DNA of 13,813 nucleotides from Deferribacteraceae bacterium (GCA_031278965.1 JAITJJ010000172.1:1-13813); one strand, 5' to 3'; positions 5,625 to 12,663 are shown, counted from the first letter of the stretch. Made by a program: numbers and translations. The notes: generated by a model not told the origin, from the sequence alone.

Positions 5625-6908
5625 ATGAACACCAGGCTGCTCCTTTCTGTTTTTACGGCGCTCCTCATTTTACTTTCAGCGGCGTGGGCATACGCCTCAC
5701 AGGAAGACGATATGCAGAGAGCCGGGAGCCTTTTAAGAGCGGGGAAAAACGAGGAGGCATACCGTATCCTTATGAATCTCTTCAGGGGCGATCCCGACAA
5801 TGAAACGATAAATCTTGCCTTAGCCGGTGCAGCCCTCTCAGCGAACCACCCCAATCAGGCGGTGATGGCGTTTGAAAACCTTCTTGAGAAACACCCCGAT
5901 AACCGGACGTTCCTTAACGGTATTTCAAAAGCGTATATGGCAATAGGGGATGAAAAGACCGCCCGATATTATCAGGAAAGCGCCGCAAAATCAGAATCCG
6001 CCGCAAATATCCTAAACCGGTTTGAAGCCCGCGGCGCTTTGCGTTTCGGCGGAATTTACGACAGCAACGCCAATCAGGGACCGGAATCAAACACCCTTAA
6101 ACTTGGGGATTACTATCTGACTCTTCATGACGCAAAACAGGAGAGCTCTTACGCTGCGTATTTCGGGGGGACACTTGATCTTTCCTATCGTCTTGCTTCC
6201 GGAAGTCCCTGGCGGATAACGGGGGAGCTTGGGGTAAACGCCCGCTATTACTTCAGCGGGAAACTAGAGGATGCCGAGCGGGAATTTTCAGGCTCGTATT
6301 GGGGAGCGGCGGGGGTACGGGGAGTATTTTCCTCCCGCCTGCTGGAGGTCAGAGCAAAATCCGAGATATACGACTACGACTTTTACCAGACCGTATACGT
6401 CTACGGCGGTGAATTGATGTTCATTCAGGCTCTGAAGCAGAGGTTTCACCTTATAACATCGCTCTCCGGCGCTTACCGGAATTATATAAGAAATGAAGAT
6501 TACAGCGGAGGTTACGGTGCCGCGGGGGAATATCTCCGGGTCTTTTTCGGCAACTCTTTTCACAGCGTAACCATAGGCGGGAGATATATGTTCGGGAGTG
6601 CGGAGAGCGAAGCTTTTTCCTGTAACGGGTGGGAGGGCTCCATTTCCGCGCACTTTTACCTCCCTTACGGTTTCAGCGTTTCCCCGAGGGGGAGCTATGG
6701 GGAAGAATACTACGGAGGCGCAGCGACAATCCTTGATAAAGACGACCGCAGGGATTCCCGCATAACCGGCGGGATAACCGTAAACTATGCGGTAACGGAA
6801 AGATTCTCCGCAGAGATGGGCTGGCATTATATAAGGGCGGTATCCAATTCGGAGCTGTATGACTACGGGAGGCATACCCTCAGCGCGGGTGCGGGAGCTA
6901 AATTTTAG
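5625..6908 (+). CDS. TPR plus outer-membrane beta-barrel protein, Slam/DUF560-like
   Basis: The 427-residue protein has a signal peptide (1-24, ending AWAYA), then about 100 residues of helical TPR-like repeats (AGSLLRAGKNEEAYRILMNLF, ALAGAALSANHPNQAVMAFENLL, NGISKAYMAIGDEKTARYY). From about 137 to the end it alternates aromatic and glycine-rich strands typical of an outer-membrane barrel, and it ends in phenylalanine (GAGAKF), the usual barrel-assembly signal. The strand FGGIYDSNANQGP at 141-153 resembles the YDSN motif of DUF560/Slam barrels, which move proteins to the cell surface. Slam relationship is an inference from architecture. It sits between the FecR protein and the signalling protein, and a FecR partner or client is plausible. 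An AGGGAG ribosome-binding site precedes the ATG. Confidence 0.78.
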   Translation: MNTRLLLSVFTALLILLSAAWAYASQEDDMQRAGSLLRAGKNEEAYRILMNLFRGDPDNETINLALAGAALSANHPNQAVMAFENLLEKHPDNRTFLNGISKAYMAIGDEKTARYYQESAAKSESAANILNRFEARGALRFGGIYDSNANQGPESNTLKLGDYYLTLHDAKQESSYAAYFGGTLDLSYRLASGSPWRITGELGVNARYYFSGKLEDAEREFSGSYWGAAGVRGVFSSRLLEVRAKSEIYDYDFYQTVYVYGGELMFIQALKQRFHLITSLSGAYRNYIRNEDYSGGYGAAGEYLRVFFGNSFHSVTIGGRYMFGSAESEAFSCNGWEGSISAHFYLPYGFSVSPRGSYGEEYYGGAATILDKDDRRDSRITGGITVNYAVTERFSAEMGWHYIRAVSNSELYDYGRHTLSAGAGAKF

Positions 6909-6923
6909 CGGAGCGGGGAATTT

Positions 6924-8972
6924 ATGATTATAAATTTTTGGGGGACGCGGGGTTCAATTCCGGTGGCGGACGTCAATATGCTCTACTACGGAGGCAATAC
7001 CTCATGCTGTGAGGTGGTGACCCCCGGCGCCCATATCATAGTGGATGCGGGAACAGGAATGCGGGAACTCGGGGATGAGCTCCAAAAATCCAAAACTCCT
7101 CTTAAATGCGCTCTTCTGATTTCACATACCCATTGGGATCACATTCAGGGGATTCCGTTTTTTGCCCCAATCTACCATAAAGGGAACGAGATAAGCATAT
7201 ACACGGCGGCAGACCAGATCAGCCATATACGGGAAGCCTTTAACATCCTGCTTGATCAACGCTATCACCCCGTAACTTTTACGCAGCTTAAATCAAAAGT
7301 GTTCTTTAAGGAGTTTTTGATCGGAAAGGAATTCAGGATAGGCGATGTGACAGCAAGCACCTGTATTACGCATCATCCTGCCCTCAACATCGCTTTCAGG
7401 CTGACTTCAAAAGATATGTCCGTTGTGCTGACCGGTGATCACGAGGGAGGAATCTTAAACCGGATGGAGCCGGGTAGCTTTGCCCTTGCAGAGCTTATGA
7501 AGAACGCTGACGCCGCCATAGTGGACGCTATGTATACAGACCGGGAATATATGTTTCGGGAAGGGTGGGGACACTCCGCTTATTCCATGTGGATAGAGCC
7601 CGCCGCGGCGTTGGGGGTGAAACGCCTCTTTTTCACCCACCATAACACTGTCTCTGACGATCTTAGCCTTGACGCGGCGGTAAGCGGGCTCCATAAAAAA
7701 TATTCAACCTCCGGCTGCGGGCTCTTTATGGCAAAAGAGGGGTATCAGATTTCAAAGAATAACTATCTCCCGTTCAGAATAAAAAACAGAAAGGCGGTGG
7801 AATCTTCCGATGTATTGCACACTATGCGGAACTTTTCGGCGGAGCTGTCAGACTATAACGACGTGGGGATGATCCTGGACCGCATCCTTTTGGAGGCGCG
7901 CTCGGCAACCAATTCGGATGCCGGAACAATCTACCTCTTAAAAGACAACCTCCTGCACTTTGCATATGTTCACAATAAAACTCTCTTTTCTTCGGATTCG
8001 GTAAGCAAGTTTATCTATTCCAACGCCACGCTCAAAATGAATGTCAACACCATTGCGGGGTATGCGGCGACAAAAAAAAGGTCTCTGATCGTGCAGGACG
8101 TATACGCCATACCGGACAGCGAGCCATACAGATTTAACTCCGCTTTTGACAAAGCCGCCGGATACAATACCGAATCCGTGCTTGCATCTCCGGTGATAGC
8201 GGACAACGGGAAGCTCCTCGGGGTGATACAGCTTATAAACAAGAAGGATCTGTTGGGCAATACCATCACCTTTGAGGAAACCGACCTTACCCATCTTGAG
8301 ATTCTCTGCCTGCACGCCGCCTCCGCAATAGACAAAGGGGTGGCCGCAAGACAGGCGATGCTCAGGATGCTGGCGCTCACAACCTTAAAAGATCCAAAAG
8401 AAACAAACGGTCACTTTCAGCGGGTGGGGGCTTACTCTGCGGAGATATTTCACCATTGGGCGGAAAAGCGGGCAATGGATATTGACCAGATAAAAAGGCT
8501 GAAGGATCAGATCTCTGTGGCGGCTATGCTTCACGATATAGGGAAGGTCGGGATACCGGACGCCGTGATGCAGAAGCCCGGCAAGCTCACCGCGGAGGAG
8601 TTCCGCATAATGGCAAAACATACCGTGCTGGGGGCAGATATCTATAAGGATACGGACTCAAGCCTTGATGAGATGGTGCGCACAGTGGCGCTGTATCACC
8701 ATGAAAAATGGAACGGCACCGGCTACCGCGGGGAAGACGGCGCCCCGCTTTCAGGTGAGGAGATCCCCTGGCCCGCGAGGGTGGTGGCGATAGCGGATGT
8801 TTTTGATGCCCTCTCTTCAAGGCGGGTTTATAAAGACGCGTGGAGCTTTGAAGACGCGGCGAAAACCATACAGAAAGATGCCGGCGCCCACTTTGATCCG
8901 GAGATGACGGAGGCGTTTTTGGAAATACTGGATACCATAAAAGCGATACAGGAGAAATATGCGGACGCTTAG
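6924..8972 (+). CDS. Three-domain signalling protein: metallo-beta-lactamase fold, GAF, HD-GYP phosphodiesterase
   Basis: The 682-residue protein has no signal peptide and should be cytoplasmic. Residues 1-275 are an MBL hydrolase of the PhnP-like sort: GTRGSIPV at 7-14, metal motif SHTHWDHIQG (H68, H70, D72, H73), THH at 149-151, LTGDHEG (D172) and FFTHHN near 239. Residues 300-475 are a GAF sensor (AGTIYLL, LASPVIADNGKLLGVIQLINK). Residues 480-680 are an HD-GYP domain: LHDIGKVGIPD (H537, D538), KHT (H566), HHEKWNGTGYRG (H592, H593) and ADVFDALSSRRVYK (D625). HD-GYP domains hydrolyse cyclic di-GMP. The metal residues are kept, but the GYP proline is arginine (R602) and the usual aspartate before it is N597. 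It starts 15 bases after the barrel gene stop with ribosome-binding site GGAGCGGGG, so it belongs to the same operon. The MBL substrate is unknown. Confidence 0.88.
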   Translation: MIINFWGTRGSIPVADVNMLYYGGNTSCCEVVTPGAHIIVDAGTGMRELGDELQKSKTPLKCALLISHTHWDHIQGIPFFAPIYHKGNEISIYTAADQISHIREAFNILLDQRYHPVTFTQLKSKVFFKEFLIGKEFRIGDVTASTCITHHPALNIAFRLTSKDMSVVLTGDHEGGILNRMEPGSFALAELMKNADAAIVDAMYTDREYMFREGWGHSAYSMWIEPAAALGVKRLFFTHHNTVSDDLSLDAAVSGLHKKYSTSGCGLFMAKEGYQISKNNYLPFRIKNRKAVESSDVLHTMRNFSAELSDYNDVGMILDRILLEARSATNSDAGTIYLLKDNLLHFAYVHNKTLFSSDSVSKFIYSNATLKMNVNTIAGYAATKKRSLIVQDVYAIPDSEPYRFNSAFDKAAGYNTESVLASPVIADNGKLLGVIQLINKKDLLGNTITFEETDLTHLEILCLHAASAIDKGVAARQAMLRMLALTTLKDPKETNGHFQRVGAYSAEIFHHWAEKRAMDIDQIKRLKDQISVAAMLHDIGKVGIPDAVMQKPGKLTAEEFRIMAKHTVLGADIYKDTDSSLDEMVRTVALYHHEKWNGTGYRGEDGAPLSGEEIPWPARVVAIADVFDALSSRRVYKDAWSFEDAAKTIQKDAGAHFDPEMTEAFLEILDTIKAIQEKYADA

Positions 8973-9117
8973 GAAGAAAGCGATGCCGGAGCGCCTGAAA
9001 CATATTCTGCCTGCAAAGAAGGCGGATTATGCCTTTTGAAATGTGAATGGATGCCGCTTCAGGCTTTAACTCCTGACTTAGGCTCAAGGGTGAAAATATT
9101 TTTTAGAGGAGTTGTTT

Positions 9118-9186
9118 ATGAAAAATTTATTGTCTTTCAATCTCTTTTCCAGCCGCAAAGCGGCTTGCGGAGCCGCTTTGCCGTAG
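9118..9186 (+). CDS. 22-codon ORF with strong ribosome-binding site, truncated start or leader peptide
   Basis: The frame begins MKNLLSFNLFSSRK and stops at TAG 9184-9186. AGAGGAG (9105-9111) lies 6 bases before the ATG, an excellent ribosome-binding site. The second half of the frame is the left arm, loop and right arm of a perfect 11-bp hairpin. It is probably the surviving start of a gene lost by deletion; a leader peptide is the alternative. Confidence 0.3.
   Translation: MKNLLSFNLFSSRKAACGAALP
9155..9181. repeat. Perfect 11-bp hairpin
   Basis: GCAAAGCGGCT (9155-9165) is the exact reverse complement of 9171-9181, with loop TGCGG. It is GC-rich and stable but has no uridine tract after it, so it is not a standard terminator. 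It marks the junction between the 22-codon ORF and the mlaE-like fragment. Confidence 0.85.
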
Positions 9187-9302
9187 ATCTGTCCAGCACG
9201 GAAATTCCCGTCGCCGGGCTCAAAGCGGTAAGCAATGCCTTTGTCTTATGCATTGCGGCAGATGTGATATTATCGGCGCTCTATTACAGCGCATTGGCAT
9301 AA
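9183..9302 (+). pseudogene. C-terminal fragment of an MlaE-like ABC permease
   Basis: The frame reads VDLSSTEIPVAGLKAV followed by SNAFVLCIAADVILSALYY and stops at TAA 9300-9302. A hydrophobic last helix containing AxDxxLSALYY after a short AVxxAFV segment is how MlaE/YrbE permeases end. MlaE is the inner-membrane part of the Mla phospholipid transporter, normally about 250 residues; only about 38 remain and there is no start or ribosome-binding site. Identification rests on a short stretch, but the next fragment is the ATPase that usually follows. Confidence 0.55.
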
Positions 9303-9305
9303 GAT

Positions 9306-9520
9306 ATGGGGGGCGCTCTTCCGGAATTGAGGGAGGTATCTTTTTCCGCACGGAATACAGATATACTCCAATCGATCTCCTATTGCTACGAGGAAGGGAA
9401 AACCACCGCTCTGACGGGAGCTTCAGGCAGCGGCAAGAACATAATGCTGAAAGTCAGCGCGGGCTTCTCCTCCCTGCCGGGGAACCGTCCTCTTCCGGGG
9501 GCAGGATATTAGAAGGATGA
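9306..9520 (+). pseudogene. N-terminal fragment of an MlaF-like ABC ATPase, frameshifted
   Basis: From ATG 9306 the frame reads PELREVSFSARNTDILQSIS, then YCYEEGKTTALTGASGSGKN, which is the start of an ABC ATPase with Walker A, but the essential GK[ST] has become GKN. At about 9461 the frame is lost: the expected AGLLLP continuation is found one frame over (GLLLPAGEPSSSGGRILEG, ending at TGA 9518-9520), consistent with loss of one G from GCGGGGCTT. The original frame stops at TAG 9510. Signature motif, Walker B and switch histidine are all absent. It lies four bases after the MlaE-like fragment, the usual mlaE-mlaF arrangement. Confidence 0.65.
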
Positions 9521-9650
9521 GCCGGCAGCAGAGCTTGGCTTTCCGCAAGGAATCGGCAGTGGTGTTAAGGAGATCTTTGCCGCAGCATCTTCGGAAAAAG
9601 AGACAGGTATGGTAGGCAAAAAATTGGAGAAAATAAAAGAGACGGAATAG
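9513..9650 (+). pseudogene. Possible C-terminal fragment of an MlaD/MCE-type protein
   Basis: The frame after the TAG at 9510-9512 is open to TAG 9648-9650 and reads PAAELGFPQGIGSGVKEIF, then AAASSEKETGMVGKKLEKIK. There is no start codon at its head. A soluble helical, lysine-rich tail is compatible with the end of an MlaD (MCE) substrate-binding protein, which follows mlaE and mlaF in many genomes. The match is by order and composition, not by a diagnostic motif. Confidence 0.35.
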
Positions 9651-9678
9651 TTTACAAGGAAAAATTCAGCGGTTTTTT

Positions 9679-11874
9679 ATGAAATTAAAAAGAAATACGG
9701 ATCTGCCGTTAATGTTAAAACTCCTTGCTTTCGGGGCGGCGGCGGGGCTTGCCGTTATCTTCCTGTATGCAGAACAGCCGTATTTCATAGCAAGGGCGGA
9801 AAACAATATTTACGATCTATTTCTGAGGAAGAGCAAAAAACCTATCCCGGCCGCAAATCTTGCTGTAATAGATATTGATGAGGAGAGCCTGAAAGAGATC
9901 GGGCAGTGGCCGTGGTCACGCTATATCATTGCGGATATTATCACCAAACTTTATGGAGCGGGAGTAAGCGCCGTCGGGGTGGATATTATCCTCTCCGAGC
10001 CGGACAGAACCTCAACGGAGCTTATTGCAGAGCAGCTGAAAAGCGATCTCGGAATCTCCGTCTCAATAGAGGGAGTGCCCGAAGAGCTTGGTAATTATGA
10101 CAAATATCTGGCATCGCATATAAAGGGGACAAATACCGTGCTCGCCTTCTTTGCCCGTTTTGAGGGAGAGGAGCTTCTGCCCGAAAAACTGCCCGGAACG
10201 TTTACCGTGATAGAGAGAGCGGAAAAAGAAGGGGTTTCCCCTGCGGAGCTCCTCCCCGGAGCAAGCGGCGTAACACTCCCCATAGGCGAGCTCTCCGCAG
10301 CGGCAAATATCGGTTTTACCAACGCCGGCGGCGATGCGGACGGGATAGTCCGTTCCGTCCCCCTTGCGGTTAAGGTAAAAAACAGGGTATACCCTTCTCT
10401 GGCGCTTGCAACTCTGATGAAGGCGCGGGGCATCCGCAATATGGTGTTATACGGCGACAGCGGAGGGTTAAAGAGCATTACCGCCGGGGAGTATGAGATT
10501 CCAATCGGCACAAACGCCGCCTTCTGGATTCCGTTTGCCGGAGGACGGGGAACATACCCGTATTATAAGGCAAAAGATATTTTAAGCGGAGAGGTCGGGG
10601 AAAGCGAATTAAAAGATAAAATTGCCGTAATCGGCTCCTCCGCCGTGGGACTGCTTGATATAAGGACAACACCGCTGGATGCGTTTTATCCGGGGGTGGA
10701 GCTTCACCTTGCCTTAATTGATGCCGTTGAGAACGGGAGGTTTATAATAATCCCCCCGTATGCGCCGGCTCTGCAGATCATCGCCATCACCTTTGCCGCC
10801 CTTATCTCCGCTTTCCTATTCGGGCTTTTGAGACCGGCGGTGTATTTCCCCGGAGGCGCAGCGCTCTCACTTACGGCGGTATTTTTGGCGGGGCTCTCCT
10901 TTTCAAAAGGGGTGTATATATCCCCGTTCTATGTAATCTTAACCATAGCACTTGAGGGCGGGATACTTGTATGCCTCAGATTTTGGCAGGAAGAGAAGCG
11001 GAAGCGGTTTATAAAGAGCGCCTTCGGGCGTTATGTGGCGCCGGAGGTGGTGGACGGCATCGTTTTAAAAGACGATGATTTTTTGGGCGGTCAGAAGCGG
11101 GAACTCACCATAATCTTTTCGGATCTGCGCGGGTTTACAACCATGTCCGAATCCCTTGATCCAAATCTGGTGGTAAGCCTGCTGAACGAATATTTTACTC
11201 CCATGACTGCCATTGTCAGAAACTCCGGCGGAACTCTGGATAAATTTATCGGGGATGCTCTGATGGCGTTCTGGAACGCCCCGCTGGACGTGCCTGACCA
11301 CGCCCTGAAAGCAGTGGAAGCCGCCGCCGCTATGCGAAAAAGCCTTGAAATAATGAACGGCGCCCTTCACACAAAATACGGGATCCGCCTGAAAATGGGG
11401 ATAGGAATCCACACTGGCGATGTTTATGTGGGGAATATGGGCTCAAACGATATGGTAAACTATACCGCCATAGGGGATAACGTGAACCTTGCATCCCGCC
11501 TTGAGGGATTAAGCAAAACCTACGCTCAGAGTATCTTATTAAGCGCAGATACCGCCAAAGCCTGTGCGGAGAGCGAATGGCATTTTATCCTTCTGGATTC
11601 CATAAGGGTGAAAGGCAAACAGCACGCAGTGGATATATACACCCCTGTATCAAGAGAAGAATATGAGGGGCAGAGGGGAACGCTTGACCTCTTTTCAGAA
11701 GGGAGGGGGTTTTATGCGGAGGGGGATTTCATAAAAGCGGCGGAGATATTTGAACCCCTCATTAAGAGAGAACCTAATAACCAGCTCTTTGCCTTATACG
11801 GTGCAAGAGTGCGGGAACTTATCCGAAACCCGCCGGAGAGGTGGGACGGCTCCTGGACGTTTGTAACAAAGTAG
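9679..11874 (+). CDS. CHASE2-domain class III adenylate cyclase
   Basis: The 731-residue protein has a membrane segment at 11-31, a periplasmic CHASE2 sensor at about 35-350 (NNIYDLFLR, AVIDIDEESLKEIGQWPWSR, VDIILSEPD, FTNAGGDADGIVRSVPL, IAVIGSSAVGLLDIRTTPL, YPGVELHLALID), three membrane segments at about 363-385, 391-408 and 412-433, and a class III cyclase domain at 440-657. Catalytic features are complete: metal aspartates D482 (IFSDLRGFT) and D526 (FIGDALMAFW), adenine-specifying K522 and T596 (NYTAIGD), and transition-state N603 and R607. It should make cAMP. Residues 672-715 form a TPR-like helical tail (GRGFYAEGDFIKAAEIFEPL, then IKREPNNQLF). The ribosome-binding site is weak, and the gene is separated from the upstream operon by the mla remnants, so it may have its own promoter. 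Confidence 0.93.
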   Translation: MKLKRNTDLPLMLKLLAFGAAAGLAVIFLYAEQPYFIARAENNIYDLFLRKSKKPIPAANLAVIDIDEESLKEIGQWPWSRYIIADIITKLYGAGVSAVGVDIILSEPDRTSTELIAEQLKSDLGISVSIEGVPEELGNYDKYLASHIKGTNTVLAFFARFEGEELLPEKLPGTFTVIERAEKEGVSPAELLPGASGVTLPIGELSAAANIGFTNAGGDADGIVRSVPLAVKVKNRVYPSLALATLMKARGIRNMVLYGDSGGLKSITAGEYEIPIGTNAAFWIPFAGGRGTYPYYKAKDILSGEVGESELKDKIAVIGSSAVGLLDIRTTPLDAFYPGVELHLALIDAVENGRFIIIPPYAPALQIIAITFAALISAFLFGLLRPAVYFPGGAALSLTAVFLAGLSFSKGVYISPFYVILTIALEGGILVCLRFWQEEKRKRFIKSAFGRYVAPEVVDGIVLKDDDFLGGQKRELTIIFSDLRGFTTMSESLDPNLVVSLLNEYFTPMTAIVRNSGGTLDKFIGDALMAFWNAPLDVPDHALKAVEAAAAMRKSLEIMNGALHTKYGIRLKMGIGIHTGDVYVGNMGSNDMVNYTAIGDNVNLASRLEGLSKTYAQSILLSADTAKACAESEWHFILLDSIRVKGKQHAVDIYTPVSREEYEGQRGTLDLFSEGRGFYAEGDFIKAAEIFEPLIKREPNNQLFALYGARVRELIRNPPERWDGSWTFVTK

Positions 11875-11910
11875 ATATGGCTTGGGGCAGGTTCCGATTG
11901 GGTTTTCTGT

Positions 11911-12159
11911 TCAGTCAAATTTGAAAATCTGCTCCACCCCCACGTTAAGAGCCTTTGCAATCCGATATACGGCGACTATTGAAAGACCGTAAATTGCAGT
12001 GCTTTCCAGGTGGCTGATAGTGGCGTAGCTTAGCTGGGTTTTTTCCGCAAGCTCAAGTTGACTCATCCCGCGTTTTTTTCGGAAAAACTGAATCTTAAAC
12101 CCGATATTTTTCAAAAGCTGCTTCTCTTCTTCAGTATACGTCTTCCTGCTGATAGGCAT
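11911..12159 (-). CDS. XRE-family helix-turn-helix repressor
   Basis: This 82-residue protein is little more than a Cro/C1-type HTH: IGFKIQFFRKKRGMSQLELA at 19-38, then EKTQLSYATISHLESTAIYG, with the recognition helix around YATISHLE, and the closing LSIVAVYRIAKALNVGVEQI. GGGAG lies 8 bases before the ATG. Such small proteins usually repress their own promoter and a neighbouring mobile or toxin gene. Its gene converges on the adenylate cyclase with only 36 bases between the stops, and diverges from the Cys-rich ORF at 12526. The promoter contains a palindrome in its spacer, which suggests autoregulation. Confidence 0.88.
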   Translation of the reverse strand: MPISRKTYTEEEKQLLKNIGFKIQFFRKKRGMSQLELAEKTQLSYATISHLESTAIYGLSIVAVYRIAKALNVGVEQIFKFD

Positions 12160-12525
12160 TGGCTGCTCCCTAAAGCTGCAAAGTCACCTTCTTGGTCCGC
12201 CTTGATCTGGATTATTGATAGTATAAGCCAATAATTGGTAAGGGTAAACTAATTAAATTTAAAATTTACCGCGGTTTTACATACCATAGTCAATAAATTT
12301 TAGCCAAATGGCAATACAACGGATATTATAGGGGTGTTTTTTTTGGCATACGCCCTACCAGACAGAAAGTCATTAATTTTCTCTTAAAAGCCAATAATGA
12401 CAAGGTTATGCAAAGTTAATTAAAAAGATTTAAAGTAAGAAAAGTATGCAAAACGGTAAAAAAAGTAGTAGCAAACGGAGATAATTTGCCTAGAATATAT
12501 ACAAAATTATAACAGGAGGATCGTT
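12160..12525. other. 366-base AT-rich divergent intergenic region
   Basis: The region between the XRE gene and the Cys-rich ORF holds the XRE promoter and palindrome (12220-12248), a second copy of AAGCCAATAAT at 12388-12398 (first at 12225-12235), and two near-copies of GCAAACGG (around 12450 and 12472). I see no coding sequence and no RNA gene. The only thing I can identify for the rightward ORF is its strong ribosome-binding site. Confidence 0.6.
12220..12248 (-). promoter_or_regulatory. XRE promoter with palindromic operator in the spacer
   Basis: On the minus strand TTTACC (12243-12248) and TATACT (12220-12225) are exactly 17 bases apart. The perfect palindrome CCAATAATTGG (12228-12238) lies inside that spacer, where bound repressor would block RNA polymerase. 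The ATG is about 60 bases downstream. Half of the motif recurs at 12388-12398. Confidence 0.5.
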
Positions 12526-12663
12526 ATGTCAGTGTTTGTTAGGTGCCGTAAATGTTCCACTTTCCACTCCTATCGCAAAGAGTGCAAGTGCGGTTATAAT
12601 GGTAAGGAGAAATCCTACTTAAACAGACACCGTAATCCGCCTAATACCAATCTATTCTGTTGA
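12526..12663 (+). CDS. 45-residue Cys-rich ORF, probably a truncated phage-type integrase start
   Basis: The protein begins MSVFVRCRKCSTFHSYRKEC and has a zinc-knuckle arrangement C7xxC10 with C20xC22. Some phage-like tyrosine recombinases begin with a short zinc ribbon of this kind, and the following GKEKSYLN would fit the lead into their SAM-like domain; this is inference. The ribosome-binding site AGGAGGA (12514-12520) is excellent, 5 bases before the ATG. The last seven codons and the TGA (12661-12663) lie inside repeat copy B, so the repeat appears to have replaced the rest of the gene. A functional 45-residue zinc protein is the alternative. Confidence 0.5.
   Translation: MSVFVRCRKCSTFHSYRKECKCGYNGKEKSYLNRHRNPPNTNLFC

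Larger units (their letters stand above)
8973..9678 (+). other. 706-base stretch of decayed genes between two signalling genes
   Basis: No intact gene is seen. The first 145 bases hold nothing recognisable. A 22-codon frame with a strong ribosome-binding site ends in a perfect hairpin, and then three consecutive gene fragments follow that resemble, in order, the ends and starts of mlaE, mlaF and mlaD. In-frame stops, a one-base frameshift and missing middles show decay. Confidence 0.75.

Noticed and set aside
6288..6875. Long antisense open frame across the barrel gene (195 residues)
   Set aside because: It has no ribosome-binding site or recognisable domain and lies entirely opposite a gene with clear signal peptide, TPR and barrel features.
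8587..9087. Antisense open frame of 166 residues across the end of the HD-GYP gene
   Set aside because: Proline, serine and arginine-rich composition typical of the reverse of a GC-rich coding strand; the plus strand has a complete HD-GYP domain.
9306..9520. Frameshift in the MlaF-like fragment as a simple sequencing error
   Set aside because: One error could explain the frameshift but not also the GKN Walker A, the missing motifs after the first quarter of the protein and the fragmentary neighbours on both sides.
12160..12525. Possible tRNA, tmRNA or integration site near the XRE gene
   Set aside because: I found no cloverleaf, no CCA-ended stem and no tRNA-like T-loop; integrase-like remnants alone do not define an att site.
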